Positions 1 to 9,882 of a stretch of DNA of 64,000 nt are shown piece after piece. This DNA comes from Prevotella bivia DSM 20514 (GTDB taxonomy: Bacteria; Bacteroidota; Bacteroidia; Bacteroidales; Bacteroidaceae), in the NCBI RefSeq assembly GCF_000262545.1, contig NZ_JH660660.1, forward strand, positions 582,975-646,974. The letters are read 5' to 3'. Numbering within the stretch: position 1 is the stretch's first letter; each line of letters starts with the position of its first letter. The position numbers and the translations under genes are program-made. A model generated the notes under the pieces. That model was given only the letters and a program-made list of their open reading frames with translations, was not told the origin of the DNA and ran no database searches.

Positions 1-627
1 TTATTATATAAGCAGGTATAAAATGCGCTTTGCCCCATCCGCCTTTATCTCCTTAACAAAAAGCCTTTTACACAAGATCTCATCTAAGCGGCAAAGCAAA
101 ACAGCAACGTTTTTCTTGTAAAACATAAGCCTTTAAATAGCAATAGATTATCTTTCACGTGTAAAAACATCATCTTTTACAAAGAAAAATAATTTATTTT
201 TAATCCTTTATCAATTTGTTTTTAAGACAAAAATAAATTAAAAATGAAAACCAAAGTTTACCTTTGGCGCATTAAAAGCTTATCTATTATTACTTCATAT
301 ATTATCCTTTATGCTATTAAAAGTAGTTTTTTCTCAAAAGATTGCTCTTTCATTACTCATAAGTCAATATTTTTATCGCTACGTTTGTAAAAATATTCGT
401 TACGAAAAATTTCGTTTACCCAAGAAGTATTAATTATCAGCTAAGAACTATTACGGGTAAAATAATTTAAAATAAAAACTTTATAATTAAAATAGAAAAC
501 AACTTAATACTTTTGTGATGAATAAATAATCAAAAGCAAACCTACGTCTTTTTTAATATAGCTATATAAACAAAGCGTATAATTAACATCAGTATATATT
601 ATATAACATATAAAATAACTTCTTACC
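1..627. other. AT-rich intergenic region with a dispersed repeat
   Basis: No convincing gene is seen. The stretch is strongly AT-rich. Positions 164-204 form a 41-bp block that recurs with one mismatch at 23281-23321, and a shorter shared block (AAATAGCAATAG) precedes it at 135-146 and again at 23230-23241. The gene that would own the left part lies outside the window. Confidence 0.6.
164..204. repeat. Dispersed 41-bp intergenic repeat, copy 1
   Basis: The block starts AAAACATCATCTTTT and ends in AATTTATTTTTAAT. Copy 2 at 23281-23321 differs at one base (A/G after CTTTT). In both copies a TAGCAATAG-TATCTTT segment lies upstream. Neither copy encodes protein. Confidence 0.7.
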
Positions 628-664
628 AAAAAGGTTTAACGCATCGCACGGCGCTAAACCTTTT
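628..664 (-). terminator. Intrinsic terminator of the MATE gene
   Basis: The arms AAAAGGTTTA and TAAACCTTTT (about 629-638 and 655-664) flank a GC-containing loop. On the minus strand the hairpin is followed by a short T run. The upstream arm overlaps the stop codon of the MATE gene. Confidence 0.7.
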
Positions 665-2093
665 CTGTGATAACGATTTTTTTCATCCACTTACCTCTAA
701 ACAATCGGACGAGGAAGAGAATACCACGCAGGGAGAGTTCTAGCGCCATAGCAAACCAAACGCCACGAAGTCCGTATTGGGAAGATAACCCATAAGCCAC
801 CGTGAGACGCACCAGCCACATACTACCAAGATTGATGATAGACGGCAAGAGCGTATCGCCCGCACCAATACATACGCTATAAGCCACAATGGAAGCACCA
901 AAGAGGGGTTCGGCAAAGGCTTCAATACGAAGCACCGATGTACCAAGATCGCGAATAGCCTCAACTGGCGAGAGTATACCTATCATTTCGGGAGCAAAGA
1001 TATACATCACAATACCCATCAATGCCATTACTGCCATACCGAGAAAGACGGTCATTCGGGCAAAACTCCAGCAAAGTTCCCTACGCTGCGCACCCACACT
1101 CTGCCCCACCAGTGTGGTAGCAGCTTCGCCAATACCATAGCCCGGCATATAGCAAAGGCTCTCGGCTGTAATCGCAAACGAATGGGCAGCAATAGAAATG
1201 TTACCCAATGGAGCAACAATAGCCATCGAAATAACTTGCGCACCGTTCATTAGAATATATTGAAGTGCCATCGGTGCGCCTATCTTTACAGCATTACGAA
1301 TATACGACCACACCCAAACGAAGCGTTCGGTATCAAGTTTCCATGCAAGGATTTGGCTTCGGAACACGGCATAATAAAACAAAGGAATAGCGGCAGACAC
1401 GAAAGCGAGCAAGGTACCCAAGGCTGCACCCTTTACACCAAGCCCAAAACCAAACATCGTAAAGCTATGCCCTAGTACGGTAATAACACGTGTTGGGAAT
1501 ATCAAAAAGAAATTGAAAACTACATCAAAACAACACATCAGCACAGAGATGATACTTGTTCGGCGCATATCGCCCGATGATTTCAACATCGCAGCCGACA
1601 AGCTCTCTACCATGTGTACAGGTATTGCCAACGAAAAAACTAAAATATAGATAGACGCATCGACTTGAATATCCTTGCCTCCACCCAACCATAGGGGAAG
1701 CGATCCTGCTATCAACGCCATAATAACCGCCAACAACGTACTCCAAAACGCACCAAAGATATAGCCATGACGCATTACAGAGCGTGCTTTAGCAAAATCG
1801 TTAGCTCCTATAAAATGGGCTGCTTGCACTGAAAAACCCATTGTAAACGCTCCTACCAACGATCCAAAAAGCCATGTAGCAGGCTCTACAAGCCCGATAG
1901 AAGCCGAAGCACCAGCACCCAACGATCCTACCATTGACGCATCTATGTAGAACATCATGACTGCGGTAACCTGTGCCAATATGGAAGGAATACTCAACTG
2001 AATGATCAGATTGAGCTTTTCACCAGTGGTCATCTGCTCTCCATCACGTATTTTCGCCAATAGTTGATCGGAAACAGCTTTGCTAAATCGCAT
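654..2093 (-). CDS. MATE family multidrug efflux transporter
   Basis: This is an inner-membrane secondary transporter of the MATE (NorM/DinF-like) family, which exports cationic drugs or metabolites against Na+ or H+ uptake. The translation is almost entirely hydrophobic, with about twelve predicted membrane segments and the family's two-fold repeat. The open frame extends upstream to 2210, but its first 39 residues are polar and unlike the family. I therefore place the start at the internal Met (2093, MRFSKAV), which gives 479 residues and a normal MATE length. It follows the FKBP gene on the same strand with a short gap and may be co-transcribed with it. The substrate cannot be read from sequence. 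Confidence 0.88.
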   Translation of the reverse strand: MRFSKAVSDQLLAKIRDGEQMTTGEKLNLIIQLSIPSILAQVTAVMMFYIDASMVGSLGAGASASIGLVEPATWLFGSLVGAFTMGFSVQAAHFIGANDFAKARSVMRHGYIFGAFWSTLLAVIMALIAGSLPLWLGGGKDIQVDASIYILVFSLAIPVHMVESLSAAMLKSSGDMRRTSIISVLMCCFDVVFNFFLIFPTRVITVLGHSFTMFGFGLGVKGAALGTLLAFVSAAIPLFYYAVFRSQILAWKLDTERFVWVWSYIRNAVKIGAPMALQYILMNGAQVISMAIVAPLGNISIAAHSFAITAESLCYMPGYGIGEAATTLVGQSVGAQRRELCWSFARMTVFLGMAVMALMGIVMYIFAPEMIGILSPVEAIRDLGTSVLRIEAFAEPLFGASIVAYSVCIGAGDTLLPSIINLGSMWLVRLTVAYGLSSQYGLRGVWFAMALELSLRGILFLVRLFRGKWMKKIVITEKV

Positions 2094-2238
2094 AAAATAA
2101 AAGGTAGTCGTTTTATAAATGTTATCCTGCTTTGGAGACGAAGTAGGTATTATCTCCTCTTCTTTTATATCCTTTGTCAGTTTTTTAGAGGGTGAGACGA
2201 TGCCAAGCATCGTCTCTATAAGAGCATATATACTAAGG

Positions 2239-2883
2239 CTAGTTATTACCCAAGGCTGTTCCCGGGTGTGCTATTTCAACCAAACGCAGGTCGAAAATCA
2301 GATTAGAATAAGCAGGAACTAAGCCCGCTTCCGACCCTCTGTATGCCAATTGATAAGGCATATAGACCGTCCAATGGTCGCCAACCTTCATCTTTTGAAG
2401 AGCTGTAGAGAAGCCATCAACAGTACTACTTACAAGCATGTGGGCAGCACGTGCGGTATGTTCGTTAAATTTTTCACCACCCCATGAGGTATCAAAGATG
2501 AGCCCGCTAGTATAAGTAGTAGAAGGAAGTAAACGTCCTTGATAATGTACACGCACAGAGTCGGTGTATAAAGGCATAGCCGCTCCTGTGCCTGTCTCTT
2601 TAACATGCACGATAATATAGTCTTCTGGCTTATAGGTTACAGCAGAAGTAGCTGTATTAGCTTGCTTTTCCTTACTGTAATTAAGGATCAACTTCCAAGA
2701 AGTATCCCCAGCATCTACCTTTGCTTTGGTAGCATTGTATAGGTTGGTCCAGTAAGTATCGTTCTTACTCTGCCACTCAGGAAATTCCTCCACCGTGCTG
2801 TTGGTTTCAGAGCATGCTGCAAAACACATTGCTCCTACCACTACAGCGAGTAACATTCCGAGATTGAGTTTAAAATTTTTCAT
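2239..2883 (-). CDS. FKBP-type peptidyl-prolyl cis-trans isomerase lipoprotein
   Basis: This is a periplasmic or outer-membrane-anchored foldase. With the start at 2883 (MKNFKLN) a lipoprotein signal ends at Cys24 (FAAC). The C-terminal half carries the FKBP core: VRVHYQGRL, then LIFDTSW, VDGFSTALQKMKVGDHW and VPAYSNLIFDLRLVEI at the end. An upstream in-frame Met at 2910 lies inside the glyS terminator hairpin, so a start at 2883 or 2895 is more likely. The strong terminator between it and glyS suggests an independent promoter or read-through. Confidence 0.85.
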   Translation of the reverse strand: MKNFKLNLGMLLAVVVGAMCFAACSETNSTVEEFPEWQSKNDTYWTNLYNATKAKVDAGDTSWKLILNYSKEKQANTATSAVTYKPEDYIIVHVKETGTGAAMPLYTDSVRVHYQGRLLPSTTYTSGLIFDTSWGGEKFNEHTARAAHMLVSSTVDGFSTALQKMKVGDHWTVYMPYQLAYRGSEAGLVPAYSNLIFDLRLVEIAHPGTALGNN

Positions 2884-2907
2884 ATTTATTTTCATAATGA
2901 TAAAAGC

Positions 2908-2950
2908 CAAAAAGGGTTATCAAAGCCTTAGCCTTGATAACCCTTTTGCT
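2908..2950 (-). terminator. Terminator between glyS and the FKBP gene
   Basis: The perfect arms AAAAGGGTTATCAA (2910-2923) and TTGATAACCCTTTT (2934-2947) enclose a 10-nt loop directly after the glyS stop codon. A- and T-rich flanks make it usable as a Rho-independent terminator. Confidence 0.8.
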
Positions 2951-2953
2951 ATT

Positions 2954-4507
2954 TTATTGATTGTCAATATCTATCTTCTTCAATAATGTTGTGATCGAAA
3001 CACGATCCTCAATAATCTCACGAAGTTTATCAATAGGCACGCGTTCTTGCTCCATAGTGTCGCGATAACGTAAGGTAACGGTGCCGTCGGTGAGCGTATC
3101 GCCATCTACAGTAACGCAGAAAGGTGTACCAATAGCGTCCTGACGACGATAACGTTTGCCAATAGAATCCTTAGCTTCGATATGTGTTGTGAAGTGGAAC
3201 TTCAAGTCGTTTACAATTTCTTGCGCCTTTTCAGGAAGTCCATCTTTATTGACAAGTGGAAGCACAGCACACTTGATAGGTGCTAATGGCTCTGGCAACT
3301 TGAGGACAACACGTGATGAGCCGTTCTCTAATTGTTCCTCTTGGTAAGCATGACACATCACTGTTAGGAACATACGGTCCACACCAATTGAGGTTTCTAC
3401 CACGTATGGAGTGTAGTTTTCGTTGCGATCTGGATCGAAATATTTTATCTGACGACCAGAGAATTTCTCATGTTGCCCAAGGTCAAAGTCGGTACGTGAG
3501 TGTATACCTTCTATTTCTTTGAAGCCGAAAGGCAAGTGGAACTCAATGTCAGTAGCGGCATTTGCGTAGTGAGCAAGCTTGTCATGATCGTGGAAACGGT
3601 AGTTATCATCGCCCATACCTAAGCCCTCGTGCCATGCAAGACGGTGAGCCTTCCAGTATTCAAACCACTTCATTTCAGTACCGGGCTGGCAGAAGAACTG
3701 CATTTCCATCTGCTCAAACTCACGCATACGGAAAACAAACTGGCGTGCAACGATTTCGTTTCGGAACGCTTTACCTATCTGTGCAATACCGAAAGGCAAC
3801 TTCATACGACCTGTTTTCTGAACATTCAAAAAGTTAACGAAAATACCTTGTGCGGTCTCTGGGCGCAGATAGATCTTCTGACTACCATCAGCCGTAGAGC
3901 CCATCTCGGTAGAGAACATAAGGTTGAACTGACGAACGTCTGTCCAATTCTTAGTACCACTGATAGGATCGACGATCTCTTCGTCAATAATGATTTGCTT
4001 TAGCTGCTCAAGATCTGGTCCTTGCATAGCCTCAGCATAACGAGCGTGAAGGTCGTCGCGCTTCTTTTGGTGCGCCAAAACACGTGGATTGGTAGCACGA
4101 AACTGAGCTTCATCGAAGCTATCGCCAAACTTTTTAGCAGCCTTAGCTACTTCTTTAGCTATCTTTTCCTCATACTTAGCCATCTGATCTTCGATCAACA
4201 CATCGGCACGATAGCGTTTTTTAGAATCGCGATTATCTATCAATGGATCGTTGAAAGCATCGACATGACCGCTGGCTTTCCACACAGTAGGGTGCATAAA
4301 GATAGCAGCATCAATACCCACGATGTTGTTATGCAACAACACCATTGACTGCCACCAATACTGCTTAATATTATTTTTTAGCTCAACACCGTTCTGACCA
4401 TAATCGTAAACAGCGCCAAGACCATCATAAATATCACTACTTGGGAAGACAAAGCCATATTCTTTACAGTGGCTTACAATCTTCTTGAATACATCCTCTT
4501 GTGCCAT
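2954..4507 (-). CDS. glyS: Glycine--tRNA ligase (single-chain, GlyQS type)
   Basis: Charges tRNA-Gly with glycine in the cytoplasm. It is a class II synthetase of the dimeric, single-polypeptide type (517 residues), unlike the alpha2beta2 enzyme of E. coli. Motif 2 is visible as FRNEIVARQFVFRMREFEQMEM, split here by the usual R-x-REFxQME core. Motif 3 is ETSIGVDRMF. The N-terminal segment FVFPSSDIYDGLGAVYDYG is typical of the family, and a C-terminal anticodon-binding domain covers about the last 110 residues. It is monocistronic, judging by the terminator directly after it. The divergent neighbour is the topoisomerase gene. Confidence 0.96.
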   Translation of the reverse strand: MAQEDVFKKIVSHCKEYGFVFPSSDIYDGLGAVYDYGQNGVELKNNIKQYWWQSMVLLHNNIVGIDAAIFMHPTVWKASGHVDAFNDPLIDNRDSKKRYRADVLIEDQMAKYEEKIAKEVAKAAKKFGDSFDEAQFRATNPRVLAHQKKRDDLHARYAEAMQGPDLEQLKQIIIDEEIVDPISGTKNWTDVRQFNLMFSTEMGSTADGSQKIYLRPETAQGIFVNFLNVQKTGRMKLPFGIAQIGKAFRNEIVARQFVFRMREFEQMEMQFFCQPGTEMKWFEYWKAHRLAWHEGLGMGDDNYRFHDHDKLAHYANAATDIEFHLPFGFKEIEGIHSRTDFDLGQHEKFSGRQIKYFDPDRNENYTPYVVETSIGVDRMFLTVMCHAYQEEQLENGSSRVVLKLPEPLAPIKCAVLPLVNKDGLPEKAQEIVNDLKFHFTTHIEAKDSIGKRYRRQDAIGTPFCVTVDGDTLTDGTVTLRYRDTMEQERVPIDKLREIIEDRVSITTLLKKIDIDNQ

Positions 4508-4632
4508 AAATTCGTTTTTAATTTCTATATTTATGGCACAAAGTTACTACTTTTTGCCTACATTAGCCCATGATAGGGTGTGAAACTTTATAAATATGTA
4601 TACGTGTGCGCGATATATCATAAAGAGTTTCG

Positions 4633-4664
4633 TTTGTTACTCTGCTCTTTTTTTGCTAAATTTG
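4633..4664 (+). promoter_or_regulatory. Bacteroidetes-type promoter of the topoisomerase gene
   Basis: The -33 box TTTG (4633-4636) and the -7 box TAAATTTG (4657-4664) are separated by 20 bp, the usual Bacteroidetes sigma-ABfr spacing. The start codon is at 4716, giving a leader of about 45 nt. Confidence 0.7.
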
Positions 4665-4715
4665 CACACATAAGCCCCTTTTTTGAGGGACTGATACACA
4701 ACTTTCAAGACAAAT

Positions 4716-7469
4716 ATGGACGACGAAATAAAGGACAATGAACTTCTAAGCACGGAGGAAGAAACCACCGAAAACAATGCACATTCTAGTTACAAACCTA
4801 GCGATAAGTTTGATGCTTCGGCTGTGCACCACCTCTCTGGTATGTACAAAAATTGGTTTTTAGATTACGCTAGCTATGTAATCTTGGAACGCGCTGTGCC
4901 TCATATCGAAGATGGACTAAAGCCTGTGCAACGCCGCATCTTACATTCTATGAAAAGAATGGACGATGGTAGATATAATAAGGTGGCGAATATCGTGGGT
5001 CATACCATGCAGTTTCACCCTCATGGCGATGCTTCTATCGGCGATGCTCTTGTCCAAATGGGGCAGAAATACTTACTCATTGACACGCAAGGTAACTGGG
5101 GAAACATCCTTACAGGCGACCGTGCTGCTGCGCCTCGATACATAGAAGCACGCCTATCTAAGTTTGCGCTTGAAACCGTTTTTAATCCTAAGACCACTGA
5201 GTGGCAAGCATCCTACGACGGAAGAAACAAGGAACCTATTACGCTGCCTGTGAAATTTCCTTTGCTTTTGGCACAAGGTGCTGAAGGAATTGCTGTCGGC
5301 TTGTCGTCGAAGATTCTCCCTCATAACCTGAATGATATTTGTTCGGCTGCCATTTCGTACTTGAAAGGGAAAGATTTCAGCATTTATCCCGACTTCCCCA
5401 CGGGTGGAAGCATAGATGTTTCTAAGTATAACGATGGACAACGTGGCGGTGCTCTGAAGGTGAGAGCTAAGATAGAAAAGCTCGACAACAAAACTTTGGT
5501 GATCCGAGAGGTGCCTTTTACTAAGACAGCAAGCTCGCTTCAGGAGTCGATTACCAAGGCTATTGAAAAGGGAAAGATCAAGGTGCGCAAGGTGGAAGAT
5601 ATGACTGCGTCAGAGGTTGAGATACAACTTCATCTCACACCAGGCACTTCTAGCGACAAAACCATTGATGCCCTCTATGCCTTTACCGACTGTGAAATCA
5701 ATATATCGCCCAACTGTTGTGTCATCGAAGATAACAAACCAGGATTTCTTACAGTATCAGATGTGTTGAAATACTCGGTTAATCATACAAAAGATTTACT
5801 CCAACTTGAATTAGAAATACGCAAACATGAGCTAGAAGAGCAGCTTTTCTACAACTCATTGGAGCGCATTTTCATAGAAGAACGCATCTATAAGGAACGC
5901 AAATTCGAGACAGCTAAAGATATTGATGAGGTTGTTTTGTTCGTTGATTCGAAGCTAGAACCCTTCAAAAATACCTTCATACGTGAAGTAACACGCGATG
6001 ATATTATCCGCCTTTTAGAAATTAAGATGCAACGCATCTTGAAGTTTAATAAAGACAAAGCCGACGAACTCATTGCAAAAATCAAAGCTGAGATCGCTGA
6101 AATAGATAAGGATTTGAGCGAAATGGTGCGTGTAACCATCGAGTGGTTCAAGCATTTAAAGGAGAAATACGGCAAGGATCACCCTCGCCTTACAGAGATA
6201 AAAAGTTTTGATACTATCATTGCTGCGAAGGTAGTAGATGCTAATGAGAAGCTATACATTGATCGTCAAGGTGGCTTTATCGGTACAGGACTGAAGAAAG
6301 CTGAGTTTGTTCAAAACTGCTCCGACCTCGATGACATCATCATTTTCTATCGAGACGGTAAGTATAAGATTATCCGCATTGCCGATAAAGTGTTTGTTGG
6401 CAAGAATGTTTTGCACTTACAAGTGTTTAAAAAGAACGATAAGCGCACCATCTACAACGTTGTATATAAAGACGGAGAGACGAATATTCACTACATAAAG
6501 CGCTTCAATGTTACCTCTATGACACGCGACAAGGAATACGATCTCACCACAGGTACAAAAGGGTCGCGTGTTGTTTATTTCACAGCCAACCCGAATGGAG
6601 AGGCTGAAGTAATAAAGGTTACACTCAATCCAAACCTTGAAAAGAAAAAGCAAAATATCTTCTTAGAGCGCGACTTCTCACAAATCGCAATCAAAGGAAG
6701 GGATGCTAAGGGTAATATATTGACGAAAGAAAGTGTGCATCGCATATCGTTGAAAAGTCATGGACGCTCCACTTTGGGCGGAAGAAAGGTGTGGTTTGAT
6801 GCCGATATCAATCGTGTAAACTACGAAGAGCATGGAAAATACCTTGGCGAGTTTAACGATCAAGACCAGATTTTAGTAATTCTCAAAGACGGAACTTTCT
6901 ATCTTTCTACCTTCGAAGCTACCAATCACTATGAAGATAATATATTGAGAATAGAAAAGTTTGATGCTGAAAAGGTATGGACTGCTGTGGTTTACGATGC
7001 CGACAACCAAGGTTATGCTTACCTAAAGCGCTTCCAATTTGAAGCTATTAAGCGCAGACAGAGCTACATTGGCGATAATACAGACAATGAACTCGTGCTG
7101 CTTACCGATACCGTTTATCCTCGATTGCAGGTTACTTATGGAGGTGCTGATGCCGTAAGAAGTAACGAAGAGATTGATGCTGAGCAATTTGTGGGTGTGA
7201 AAGGTATTAAAGCAAAGGGCAAACGCCTCACTACATGGGAAGTAAAAAAGATAGAAGAACTAGAACCTTTGCGCTTCCCTGAAGAAGAAAGTGCTAGAAA
7301 TAACGATGAGAATGATGACGAAACCAACGACAACGGGGCATTAAAGGGAACAGCTTCCAACCACGAAAACCTTGATCCTGATGCAGGAAAAAGTCAGCAA
7401 CAGGTAATAGATGAAATTACTGGACAGCTTCGTTTATTCAATAATACGACTGACAATGAAACAAAATAA
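4716..7469 (+). CDS. parC: DNA topoisomerase IV subunit A-like (type IIA topoisomerase A subunit)
   Basis: Cuts and rejoins DNA with its ATPase partner (ParE/GyrB-like, not in this window) for chromosome decatenation. The N-terminal breakage-reunion domain is clear: HPHGDASIGDALV at about 101-113 and the catalytic tyrosine Tyr142 in AAAPRYIEARLS. A coiled-coil tower follows at about 370-490, then a C-terminal beta-pinwheel region. The last 70 residues are acidic and low in complexity. At 917 residues it is long for ParC but usual for the second Bacteroidetes GyrA-like protein. ParC is favoured over GyrA because a clear GyrA box (QRRGGKG) is missing. The 3' end overlaps the next gene by 14 bp. 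Confidence 0.87.
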   Translation: MDDEIKDNELLSTEEETTENNAHSSYKPSDKFDASAVHHLSGMYKNWFLDYASYVILERAVPHIEDGLKPVQRRILHSMKRMDDGRYNKVANIVGHTMQFHPHGDASIGDALVQMGQKYLLIDTQGNWGNILTGDRAAAPRYIEARLSKFALETVFNPKTTEWQASYDGRNKEPITLPVKFPLLLAQGAEGIAVGLSSKILPHNLNDICSAAISYLKGKDFSIYPDFPTGGSIDVSKYNDGQRGGALKVRAKIEKLDNKTLVIREVPFTKTASSLQESITKAIEKGKIKVRKVEDMTASEVEIQLHLTPGTSSDKTIDALYAFTDCEINISPNCCVIEDNKPGFLTVSDVLKYSVNHTKDLLQLELEIRKHELEEQLFYNSLERIFIEERIYKERKFETAKDIDEVVLFVDSKLEPFKNTFIREVTRDDIIRLLEIKMQRILKFNKDKADELIAKIKAEIAEIDKDLSEMVRVTIEWFKHLKEKYGKDHPRLTEIKSFDTIIAAKVVDANEKLYIDRQGGFIGTGLKKAEFVQNCSDLDDIIIFYRDGKYKIIRIADKVFVGKNVLHLQVFKKNDKRTIYNVVYKDGETNIHYIKRFNVTSMTRDKEYDLTTGTKGSRVVYFTANPNGEAEVIKVTLNPNLEKKKQNIFLERDFSQIAIKGRDAKGNILTKESVHRISLKSHGRSTLGGRKVWFDADINRVNYEEHGKYLGEFNDQDQILVILKDGTFYLSTFEATNHYEDNILRIEKFDAEKVWTAVVYDADNQGYAYLKRFQFEAIKRRQSYIGDNTDNELVLLTDTVYPRLQVTYGGADAVRSNEEIDAEQFVGVKGIKAKGKRLTTWEVKKIEELEPLRFPEEESARNNDENDDETNDNGALKGTASNHENLDPDAGKSQQQVIDEITGQLRLFNNTTDNETK

Positions 7470-8289
7470 GCTTACATCACAACGACTATGGCTAGCAACA
7501 ATTCTATTGTTGCTAGCCATTCGTGTATCTGCACAAGACACATTGCGCACGAATAAGATAATAACCAACGCACAAATGATAGGTATTGGAAGCGTGAATG
7601 TACTAGATACTTACCTCTCACCAGAAGAGTATCGAGGTGGAGAACTGCGCTATATCTCGCTCACTGAACGTGAGAATGGTACACGAATTTCACGCGAATT
7701 GGTACACCAAGCACATTTATTGTCTGCACGTAACAGAGCTGAAAATAATAAAGAGATAGGGGGTTGGTACAATTTCCAGTACAATGTACACTATAAACTG
7801 CTAGACGCAACGCTCGGAAAGAGCAAATTAACAGTAAAAGCAGGTGGTGGCATGGATGCCAATTTGGGCTTCCTTTACAATACGCGCAACAGCAATAACC
7901 CTGCACAAGCTTACCTTCAGGTGAACCTTGCACCAAGTATCATTGCGGCATACAGCTTTCGTGTGAAAGGCCATCCTATCCTTCTGCGTTACGAAGCGCA
8001 AGCTCCGCTCGTGGGATTGACTTTCTCCCCCAACTACGGACAGAGCTATTACGAGCTATTTTCAAAAAACAATTACGACCATAACATCGTGTTTACCACC
8101 ATTGGTTCAACGCCATCGGTGAGACAATTCATCTCTGCCGACTACACCATTCACCACACCACACTGCGCATTGGCTATGAAGCCGACCTCCAACAAGCAA
8201 AGCTCAACGGCTTAAAATACCACACATGGAGCAATCTTTTCGTAATAGGATTGGTGAGAAAGTTTAACCTTACTAAAATTCTTCCTTAA
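7456..8289 (+). CDS. Secreted DUF3316-like protein
   Basis: A 277-residue protein with a Sec signal peptide; the hydrophobic stretch ends near VSAQDT. I chose the start at 7456 (MKQNKLTS) because the longer frame (7411) would add residues that only repeat the parC tail. The remainder is rich in beta-strand-like alternation with aromatic residues, and ends in GLVRKFNL, as expected for a small outer-membrane beta-barrel. The resemblance to DUF3316 proteins of Bacteroidales is by recall. It overlaps parC and the next gene (TAATG), so the three are probably one transcript. Function unknown. Confidence 0.7.
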   Translation: MKQNKLTSQRLWLATILLLLAIRVSAQDTLRTNKIITNAQMIGIGSVNVLDTYLSPEEYRGGELRYISLTERENGTRISRELVHQAHLLSARNRAENNKEIGGWYNFQYNVHYKLLDATLGKSKLTVKAGGGMDANLGFLYNTRNSNNPAQAYLQVNLAPSIIAAYSFRVKGHPILLRYEAQAPLVGLTFSPNYGQSYYELFSKNNYDHNIVFTTIGSTPSVRQFISADYTIHHTTLRIGYEADLQQAKLNGLKYHTWSNLFVIGLVRKFNLTKILP

Positions 8290-9320
8290 TGAAACCAATA
8301 AAGAAATTATCTAGCCGCAATACGGTCTTATTGGGTTTAATTACTGCCACATTAAGCCTTTTCACGCTTTCAGCTTGTGTTACCAACGATGTACAGACTA
8401 ACAACACACGTGGCAACTTTGAAGCTTTGTGGAAGATTATGGACGAACGCTATTGCTTCTTCAATGAGAAGCAGGTGGACTGGAATGCTATTCACGCAAA
8501 ATATGCCAAACAAGTGAACGAAGGAATGACGGAAAGTCAGCTCTTTGAGGTAATGACTAACATGCTAGCAGAACTGAAAGACGGACACGTTAACCTTTAC
8601 ACCTCGTTTAATATAGGGCGTTATTGGTCGTGGCATGAGGACTATGCGCAGAATTTTTCCGACTCATTAGAGCGTAAATACATAGGTAAAGACTATCTCA
8701 TTGCTAACGGAATGACCTATACAATCCTTGATGATAACATAGGTTACTTACGATGTTCCACCTTTCAGACAACCTTTGGAGCAGGCAACCTTGATGAGAT
8801 TTTGTTTTACCTACAGCCCACACGTGGTCTTATCCTCGATCTTCGTAACAATAGCGGTGGCAATCTTACTGCTGCCGAAGCACTTGCAGCCCGCTTTACA
8901 AACAAAGAAACCTTAGTGGGCTATATGCAACATAAGACAGGTATAGGACATTCCGACTTCTCGCCATTAGAAGAGCAACACCTAAAACCGGGCAAAGGTA
9001 TTCGCTGGCAGAAACCTATTGTGGTACTCACCAACCGCAGTGTGTACTCGGCAGCTAACGAATTTGTGAAGTATATGAAATGCTTCGATGGCGTAACAAT
9101 AGTGGGCGACCGCACAGGAGGTGGTGCAGGTATGCCTTTCTCATCAGAATTGCCTAACGGATGGGGCGTTCGTTTCTCTGCCGCACCTATGTATGACCGT
9201 GAGAAAAAGACTACAGAGTTTGGCATAGACCCCGATTATAAAGTAAATATGACTAGCGAAGACTTCCAAAAAGGCAAAGATACAATCATAGAATATGCCC
9301 GCACCTTGCTGAGTAAGTAG
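8289..9320 (+). CDS. S41 family (C-terminal-processing type) peptidase lipoprotein
   Basis: A periplasm-facing serine peptidase. The lipoprotein signal ends at Cys30 (LSAC). The S41 fold is supported by LILDLRNNSGGNLTAAEAL (about 181-199) and the nucleophile segment NRSVYSAANEF, where Ser254 is the expected catalytic serine. GDRTGGGAGMP follows. No clear PDZ insertion is visible between the N-terminal helical part and the catalytic domain, so this is a short-form enzyme (343 residues). Its ATG overlaps the upstream stop by one base, which indicates translational coupling. The substrate is unknown; a link to the preceding envelope protein is an inference. Confidence 0.85.
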   Translation: MKPIKKLSSRNTVLLGLITATLSLFTLSACVTNDVQTNNTRGNFEALWKIMDERYCFFNEKQVDWNAIHAKYAKQVNEGMTESQLFEVMTNMLAELKDGHVNLYTSFNIGRYWSWHEDYAQNFSDSLERKYIGKDYLIANGMTYTILDDNIGYLRCSTFQTTFGAGNLDEILFYLQPTRGLILDLRNNSGGNLTAAEALAARFTNKETLVGYMQHKTGIGHSDFSPLEEQHLKPGKGIRWQKPIVVLTNRSVYSAANEFVKYMKCFDGVTIVGDRTGGGAGMPFSSELPNGWGVRFSAAPMYDREKKTTEFGIDPDYKVNMTSEDFQKGKDTIIEYARTLLSK

Positions 9321-9340
9321 CCCTTTATTATATAATAAAA

Positions 9341-9381
9341 CATAGCGATAGACCTATTTCAGCCCATCGCTATGCTTTTTT
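9341..9381 (+). terminator. Terminator after the S41 peptidase gene
   Basis: The perfect 9-bp arms CATAGCGAT (9341-9349) and ATCGCTATG (9366-9374) are followed by C and six T. Confidence 0.85.
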
Positions 9382-9398
9382 CGTTAATAACTAACATC

Positions 9399-9818
9399 TT
9401 ATTGGTTGATGTTACGCTCACGCTCTTCGTCTTTAATTTCAAACTTACGGCGAATAAAAAACGATACTATTAATCCTAATCCCATACCAAGACTTAACGT
9501 GAAAATAAAGCCAGTATCACCATTCATTCCTGCAAAAAGATAAAGGAGGTAGCCCAAACCTAGTCCCAGAAGTATAAACCCCCAATGCAAAGAAGCATAT
9601 TTTTTACTCTTCTTAGGTTCTGGAAAAAGTTCTTTCATAGTGTCTAATGACACTCCTTTCTCTATTATCGCTTGCTTTACACGTTCTTCACTTTGGTTTT
9701 TCTTTCCCTCAACAATGGCATTTGAGATAACCCCAATGATACCACATAAAATTCCAGATACTCCGCAAATTAATCCGACTAATTGTCCGCCATTCATAAC
9801 ATACATTAAAATTCCCAT
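9399..9818 (-). CDS. Small membrane protein, DUF6249-like
   Basis: A 139-residue protein with a first hydrophobic segment near residues 8-33, a polar cytoplasmic-type loop (EGKKNQSEERVKQAIIEKG, with PEPKKSKK), two more membrane segments at about 77-95 and 100-120, and a charged tail. This layout resembles the DUF6249 membrane proteins found next to ECF sigma genes in Bacteroidales, although that name is a recollection. It is the last gene of the sigma factor cluster. Function unknown. Confidence 0.7.
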   Translation of the reverse strand: MGILMYVMNGGQLVGLICGVSGILCGIIGVISNAIVEGKKNQSEERVKQAIIEKGVSLDTMKELFPEPKKSKKYASLHWGFILLGLGLGYLLYLFAGMNGDTGFIFTLSLGMGLGLIVSFFIRRKFEIKDEERERNINQ

Positions 9819-9882
9819 AACTTTATATTTTTATTATTATTACTCTTTATTGTTAAGACTTTCCTTATGCAATATTATTACA

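Noticed and set aside
4716..7469. Assignment of the topoisomerase as GyrA
   Set aside because: No GyrA box was found and the acidic tail and length suit the TopoIV-type paralogue; GyrA remains a minor alternative.
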